Below are positions 6,327 through 10,612 of a DNA stretch of 10,612 bases, one piece after another. Source of the DNA: Candidatus Methanophagales archaeon (lineage in GTDB: Archaea > Halobacteriota > Syntropharchaeia > Alkanophagales > Methanospirareceae). The position numbers and the translations under genes were made by a program. Under the pieces are notes generated by a model that ran no database searches, was not told where the DNA came from, and worked only from the letters and a program-made list of their open reading frames with translations. Positions within the stretch are counted from its first letter, which is position 1. Every line of letters starts with the position of its first letter. Where the stretch lies: contig JAUWVD010000026.1 of NCBI GenBank assembly GCA_030617585.1, forward strand, positions 1 through 10,612, in the 5' to 3' direction.

Positions 6327-7439
6327 ATGAAAGTTGTTGTCTTGGGCGGGGGATTTGGAGGTGTGAGTGCCGCAAGTGAGCTGCGAAATCGCTCGAAAGA
6401 CGTTGGTATTACAATGATTGACCGCAAAACGAGACTTGAATATCAGGCGGCACATCCGGAGATACTGAGTGGAAAAGTTACACCAGATGAGACTTCAGGT
6501 GATTTAAATAAATTCACCGCAAAAATAGGTGCGGAATTCATAAATGATACTGTTGTAAACATTGATTTTAAAGCGAAAAAGGTGAAGACGAGAAACGAGG
6601 GAAGAGAAATACCATATGATTTTCTCGTGATTCCTGTCGGTGCCGAGCAGACATTTTTTGGGATTCCCGATGCAGAAGAGCTCTCATGCTCTGTCAATAC
6701 GTTAAAAGGTGCGGTAGAGACGAAAAATGCACTTGATAAACTCGATTTCTTCGCAAAGGAAATTTGCATTGCCGTTATAGGTGCCGGGTTAACAGGCGTA
6801 GAAGTTGCCGGCGAACTGATTGATTACCTCAGGGGCAGGGAAGCATCAGCGGAAATATCGATTGTGGAGATGATGCCACGGGTATTGCCAACTTTCCCCA
6901 CCGAGAACGTGTCAAACTATGTGGCAAAATTCCTTTCAGATAGAGGTGTTGAGATATTGACGGAAACGGCGGTGCAAGAAGTAAGGGAGCACGAAATAAC
7001 ATTCAAAAATGGGAAGAACCACCCCTATGACATTATCATCTGGACGGCGGGGATAAAACCAAACAGCCTCTTAGAGAAACTCGAAGTACCAAAGGTGAAG
7101 GGGTGGCTAAAAGTGGACCCATATCTTCGTGTGGAAGGTATGAAGGACGTATTTGCAGTTGGAGATACAGTATCTTTCGAAAGTGATGGTGTTCGTGCTG
7201 GTCAGAATGCGGAAGAGGCAGAGCGACAAGGAGAAGTAGCTGCGGAGAATATAATAAAAACGATAAAAGCAGAAAAATTGAAGCGATACCGACCAAAGAA
7301 TACGATACAGAACCCACGAGCTTTTATTTCGCTCGGTAGTAATAAAGCAGTGATGTATCTCAGAGGAAGGGTGATAAAAGTCCTTGCATACCGGTTGAAG
7401 AAGTTCGTGGAATGGAATTATATGAGGAGATTTGAGTAA
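6327..7439 (+). CDS. NDH-2-like NAD(P)/FAD-dependent oxidoreductase
   Basis: A 370-residue flavoprotein related to type II NADH dehydrogenases (COG1252). The FAD-binding GGGFGG is at 7-12 with acidic D32 after strand 2. The NAD-binding GAGLTG is at 152-157 with E181. The segment IIIWTAGIKPN is at 236-246, VFAVGD at 275-280, and AEEAERQG at 295-302 matches the position of the quinone-site motif of NDH-2 enzymes. The C-terminus, from about 345, is basic and amphipathic (RVIKVLAYRLKKF), which would suit peripheral membrane binding. NDH-2 enzymes pass electrons from NADH to a quinone without pumping ions; the acceptor in an anaerobic archaeon could be a quinone, methanophenazine or something else. 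It is the second pyridine nucleotide flavoprotein here and ends 57 bases before the aldolase. Confidence 0.82.
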   Translation: MKVVVLGGGFGGVSAASELRNRSKDVGITMIDRKTRLEYQAAHPEILSGKVTPDETSGDLNKFTAKIGAEFINDTVVNIDFKAKKVKTRNEGREIPYDFLVIPVGAEQTFFGIPDAEELSCSVNTLKGAVETKNALDKLDFFAKEICIAVIGAGLTGVEVAGELIDYLRGREASAEISIVEMMPRVLPTFPTENVSNYVAKFLSDRGVEILTETAVQEVREHEITFKNGKNHPYDIIIWTAGIKPNSLLEKLEVPKVKGWLKVDPYLRVEGMKDVFAVGDTVSFESDGVRAGQNAEEAERQGEVAAENIIKTIKAEKLKRYRPKNTIQNPRAFISLGSNKAVMYLRGRVIKVLAYRLKKFVEWNYMRRFE

Positions 7440-7485
7440 AGGGAAAAAGGAGGTAAATAGATAAAATAAAAAATGGAAGAAAAAA

Positions 7486-7490
7486 GGAGG
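7486..7490 (+). promoter_or_regulatory. Shine-Dalgarno GGAGG deciding the aldolase start
   Basis: GGAGG six bases before the ATG at 7497 favours that start. A second copy, GGAGGT at 7449-7454, lies 18 bases before an in-frame ATG at 7473, too far for normal use. The two ribosome sites sit 37 bases apart in an otherwise A-rich leader. Confidence 0.7.
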
Positions 7491-7496
7491 GGAACT

Positions 7497-8420
7497 ATGA
7501 CAATTAAAGCAAATGATGTAATTGTGCCCTTGGATGTTCCAAAGGCAGTGCGGGAAAAGTATATCAACAATTATTTAGAGATTACCAAGAGAACTGGGCG
7601 ATTGATGCTTTTTGCAGGCGATCAGAAAGTAGAGCACATGAATGACGATTTTTATGGCGAAGGAATCCACCCGGCTGATAGCTCTCCAGAGCATCTATTC
7701 AGGATTGCAAGCCAGGCGAAAATAGGTGTTTTCGCTACTCAGCTTGGTTTGATTGCTAGATACGGTGTGCATTATCCTGATGTTCCTTATCTGGTAAAAC
7801 TGAATTCAAAAACAAATCTTGTCAAGATCCCTCAGTCCGACCCATTCAGCAAGCAGTGGCTGAATGTTCAACAGGTGGGGGATTTTCGTGATAACAGCGG
7901 ACTAAATATATCAGCAGTTGGCTATACGGTCTATCCGGGAAGTGAGTATGAGGCGGAGATGTTCCGTCAAGCTGCGCAGATTGTCTACACTGCGCACCAA
8001 TATGGCTTGATAACCGTATTATGGATGTATCCACGTGGTAAGGCGGTGGCAGATGAGAAAGATCCCCATCTGATTGCTGGTGCCACGGGTGTGGCTGCAT
8101 GTCTTGGCAGCGACTTTGTCAAGGTGAACTATCCCAAAAAGGAAGGCTATGAATCAGCAGAGATACTCAAAGAAGCCATCCTGGCAGCGGGCCACACAAA
8201 GGTAATTTGCGCTGGTGGGTCCAGTGTTGATGTCGGGTCGTTCCTCAAAAGACTTCATGACCAGATACATATCAGTGGTGCTGCTGGAAATGCTACGGGT
8301 AGAAATATTCATCAAAAGTCGCTCAAAGACGCAATCAGAATGTGCAATGCCATTTATGCCATCACCGTGGAAGAGGCGAGCGAGGAAGAAGCTATAAGGA
8401 TATATCATTCAACAACTTGA
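7497..8420 (+). CDS. Class I fructose-1,6-bisphosphate aldolase, archaeal DhnA/FbaB type
   Basis: A 307-residue (beta/alpha)8 enzyme of the DhnA family (COG1830) that joins or splits dihydroxyacetone phosphate and glyceraldehyde-3-phosphate through a Schiff base. The early strand FAGDQKVEH puts D42 at the expected acidic site. W176 and Y178 in LWMYPRG match known active-site residues. K209 in DFVKVNYP is the likely Schiff-base lysine. CAGGSS at 238-243 and the glycine-rich SGAAGNATGRNIHQ at 260-273 form the phosphate site. The protein ends EEAIRIYHSTT, close to the family's usual end. The start at 7497 is set by the GGAGG site; starting at 7473 would add eight residues. With a hexose phosphate mutase/isomerase next, a gluconeogenic role is likely. 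Other DhnA-family aldol reactions remain possible. Confidence 0.86.
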   Translation: MTIKANDVIVPLDVPKAVREKYINNYLEITKRTGRLMLFAGDQKVEHMNDDFYGEGIHPADSSPEHLFRIASQAKIGVFATQLGLIARYGVHYPDVPYLVKLNSKTNLVKIPQSDPFSKQWLNVQQVGDFRDNSGLNISAVGYTVYPGSEYEAEMFRQAAQIVYTAHQYGLITVLWMYPRGKAVADEKDPHLIAGATGVAACLGSDFVKVNYPKKEGYESAEILKEAILAAGHTKVICAGGSSVDVGSFLKRLHDQIHISGAAGNATGRNIHQKSLKDAIRMCNAIYAITVEEASEEEAIRIYHSTT

Positions 8421-8503
8421 AAGTAATCTCTCATCGCTATCTTGGTGATCCAGAAGCTCGTCGAAAAGCAGTCGAGGAGGTCGTCAATCAAGTGAAGTTG
8501 TGA
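8417..8503 (+). other. Short coding-like frame after the aldolase
   Basis: A frame beginning at TTG (8417), overlapping the aldolase TGA as TTGA, reads KVISHRYLGDPEARRKAVEE and ends VVNQVKL at a TGA. It is 28 codons of charged, helix-like sequence. It may be a coupled microprotein, the tail of a lost gene, or chance. I do not recognise it. Confidence 0.2.
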
Positions 8504-8531
8504 TGATATAAGATGTACGGGACGTGCAGGC

Positions 8532-10612
8532 ATGGGACGTGAAAATTTTATTAAACCGGTCCAACTAAGATTTGGAACAAGTGGTCTCAGAGGTCTTGTT
8601 GAGAACATGACCGACATGGAATGTTATATAAACACTCGTGGCTTTATTGACTATCTTATTGGAATTGGAGATATTAAAACAGGTGATACCACATACACTG
8701 CTGGTGACCTCAGGTTTTCAACTGAGAGAATTATGATTGCAGTAGCTAAAGGGATTGAGGATTCGGGCAGTAAGGCAGAAAACAGTGGCAGAATTTCTTC
8801 TCCCGCTTTAGCATACTATGCCATGCAAAAGGGTAAAGCCAGCATTATGATTACTGGAAGCCACATCCCAGAGGATAGAAATGGCATTAAATATAATAAA
8901 AGGGAAGGAGAAGTCTTGAAGACGGATGAGTCTGGCATTCTTACTCATGTGGCTAAGATAAGAAAAGAGGAATATGCCAAAACTGAGCAAGAGTCCATAT
9001 TTGATGAAAAGGGCATGTTTAAAAAGCCAATCTCCTTAGGCCCAGTCAATTCTGAACCAAGGAAGTTTTACATTGACCGCTACTTACAGGTCTTCTCAAA
9101 AGATTCTCTCAAAGGGAAGAAAATTGTCTTCTACCAGCACTCGGCTGTGGGAAGGGATATAGCAGTAGAGATATTGGAAGGATTAGGAGCCCAAGTTATC
9201 CCTGTTGGCAGGAGTGATACATTCATCCCGGTGGATACAGAGGCAATAAGAGAAGAAGACCTTAAATTAGTAAAGAATTGGGCGGACCAATACCAGCCCT
9301 TTGCTGTCCTCTCAACAGACGGGGATTCAGATAGACCCTGGCTATCAGATGAGAATGGAAGGTTCTTAAGGGGCGATATGTTAGGGGTTTTAGCAGCCGA
9401 ATATCTTGAAGCGGACTTTGCTGCCGTTCCTGTAAGCTCAAATGATGCCGTTGATACGGAATTAAAGGAAACGCTTAACTTAACGAAGACCCGGATAGGC
9501 TCACCGCATGTAATTAAAGCAATGCTTGATGCCTTTGATAAAGGATTTAAGAAAGTAGTCGGTTGGGAGGTAAATGGAGGATTCCTTACCCAGACTGACT
9601 TTCAAATCAATGAAGAAACTTTAAAAGCCCTTCCCACAAGGGATGCTATTCTTCCTTTAATCTGTGCTTTACTTTTAGCTATTAAGCAGAAAAAGACAAT
9701 GTCACAGCTAATTGATGCACTCCCTGAGCGATTCACCCAGGCGGACCGGATAAAGTTCCCTATCCAGATGCAGGAGTTTAAAAAGAAGAGCGAAAAAGTA
9801 ATCGAAAGCATTTCTCCTGAGGATAAAAACATAGACCAGGCATATTTTGATGACCGAATAACAATTGTCTACAAGGAAGGAGAAGAGAAGGTGCTTTCTA
9901 AAGAAGAACCTTTAGCAGAAGACTTGCGGATAAAGAAAAAGCAACTTGAAGAGATTTACTTTAATCCATCCGGGTTTAAACCCATCTTTGGGATGATATT
10001 TACAGATGGAGTGCGGATAATCTTTAAAAACAACGATGTCATCCACTTCAGACCGTCAGGCAATGCGCCTGAGTTTAGATGCTATTCCAATGCCAATACC
10101 CAGGAAAGAGCCGATGAGATTGTAACCTGGGGAATAACGGAAATCATACCGAAGATGGAAAAGGGACTTATTGATGAATCTCTAGCATGGCCAGATGATG
10201 CAGTCAAAAACTTCTTAAAAAATCCGTCCTTTATTGATATTAAACCCCAGATTGCTGATTATAACTGGGGAGGAAAAGGTAAGAAAGCATTTATACCTGA
10301 TTTCATAGGAACAACAGATTGGAACAAATTTGCTGCTGAAGCATGGTATGGTTCTCATCCTAAATTACCCAGCCTAATTGAACCCCTATTGCTACCTTTA
10401 AATGAATTCATTGGCGGCAATGATGAAATAGCCAGAGCGATATTAGGGGAACGGATTTTTAGAATTTTTGCATACCGCAGAACGCTTCCCATAATGTTTA
10501 AGATTTTAGATGCTCAAAAGCCACTGTCTATCCAGGCACATCCATGGGGAGGTTTGGCAGCAATACTCAATATACTGGATTCCGAGAACTATCCGGATGC
10601 AAATCTCAAGAT
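8532..10612 (+). CDS. Phosphomannomutase-type hexomutase fused to type I phosphomannose isomerase, partial (right edge)
   Basis: One uninterrupted frame of 693 codons, still open at the edge. Residues 1-545 are an alpha-D-phosphohexomutase: N-terminal RFGTSGLRG, phosphoserine loop TGSHIP with S110, metal loop DGDSDR at 263-268, sugar loop GWEVNGG at 344-350 and phosphate loop RPSGNAPEFR at 507-516. From about 567 a type I phosphomannose isomerase begins: NWG at 578-580, AEAWYGSHP at 602-610, and LPIMFKILDAQKPLSIQAHP with probable zinc ligands Q668 and H670. Together they would turn fructose-6-P into mannose-6-P and then mannose-1-P for GDP-mannose and glycans. The ATG at 8532 lacks a good ribosome site. 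GATATAAG at 8505-8512 could be a TATA box giving a leaderless message. The third zinc ligand should lie just past the edge. Confidence 0.88.
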   Translation, partial: MGRENFIKPVQLRFGTSGLRGLVENMTDMECYINTRGFIDYLIGIGDIKTGDTTYTAGDLRFSTERIMIAVAKGIEDSGSKAENSGRISSPALAYYAMQKGKASIMITGSHIPEDRNGIKYNKREGEVLKTDESGILTHVAKIRKEEYAKTEQESIFDEKGMFKKPISLGPVNSEPRKFYIDRYLQVFSKDSLKGKKIVFYQHSAVGRDIAVEILEGLGAQVIPVGRSDTFIPVDTEAIREEDLKLVKNWADQYQPFAVLSTDGDSDRPWLSDENGRFLRGDMLGVLAAEYLEADFAAVPVSSNDAVDTELKETLNLTKTRIGSPHVIKAMLDAFDKGFKKVVGWEVNGGFLTQTDFQINEETLKALPTRDAILPLICALLLAIKQKKTMSQLIDALPERFTQADRIKFPIQMQEFKKKSEKVIESISPEDKNIDQAYFDDRITIVYKEGEEKVLSKEEPLAEDLRIKKKQLEEIYFNPSGFKPIFGMIFTDGVRIIFKNNDVIHFRPSGNAPEFRCYSNANTQERADEIVTWGITEIIPKMEKGLIDESLAWPDDAVKNFLKNPSFIDIKPQIADYNWGGKGKKAFIPDFIGTTDWNKFAAEAWYGSHPKLPSLIEPLLLPLNEFIGGNDEIARAILGERIFRIFAYRRTLPIMFKILDAQKPLSIQAHPWGGLAAILNILDSENYPDANLK

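Noticed and set aside
1..10612. CRISPR array, tRNA or rRNA genes
   Set aside because: No regularly spaced repeats, cloverleaf-like sequences or conserved rRNA stretches were seen on either strand by eye.

Overview
The window looks like a chromosomal stretch from an anaerobic archaeon, most likely a euryarchaeote. Three things point there: archaeal TATA boxes of the CTTAAATA type at sensible distances from starts, a GGTGAT Shine-Dalgarno that matches the archaeal 16S tail, and an archaeal-type (DhnA) class I aldolase. A methanogen or ANME-related lineage would fit the cobalt uptake and corrinoid genes, but nothing here proves it.

Left part (1-3250, minus strand): a tightly packed cobalt uptake and cobalamin synthesis operon, reading right to left. 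The order is cbiM, a two-helix CbiN-like gene, a 39-codon one-helix gene, cbiQ, cbiO and cbiT (cut by the left edge). Most junctions are overlaps (ATGA at cbiQ/cbiO and cbiO/cbiT), implying translational coupling. The operon imports cobalt through an ECF-type transporter and feeds the anaerobic corrin ring pathway.

Middle gap (3250-4086): about 830 bases without an intact gene. It holds minus-strand coding-like fragments in shifted frames, probably a dead transposase. It also holds a 107-bp MITE-like element with inverted ends flanked by TTAA. A promoter region follows for the rightward genes, with a strong ribosome site attached only to a nine-codon ORF.

Right part (4087-10612, plus strand): a CoA-disulfide reductase/NADH oxidase-family flavoprotein, then a frameshifted and truncated SAM methyltransferase. 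Next come an NDH-2-like FAD/NAD oxidoreductase and a class I fructose-bisphosphate aldolase. Last is a very long ORF, open at the right edge, that joins a phosphomannomutase to a type I phosphomannose isomerase. The aldolase and the fusion could together carry triose phosphates to mannose-1-phosphate for glycan synthesis, if a separate fructose bisphosphatase exists. The two flavoproteins suggest NADH-linked redox or thiol homeostasis. The PMM-PMI fusion is the most unusual item in the window.
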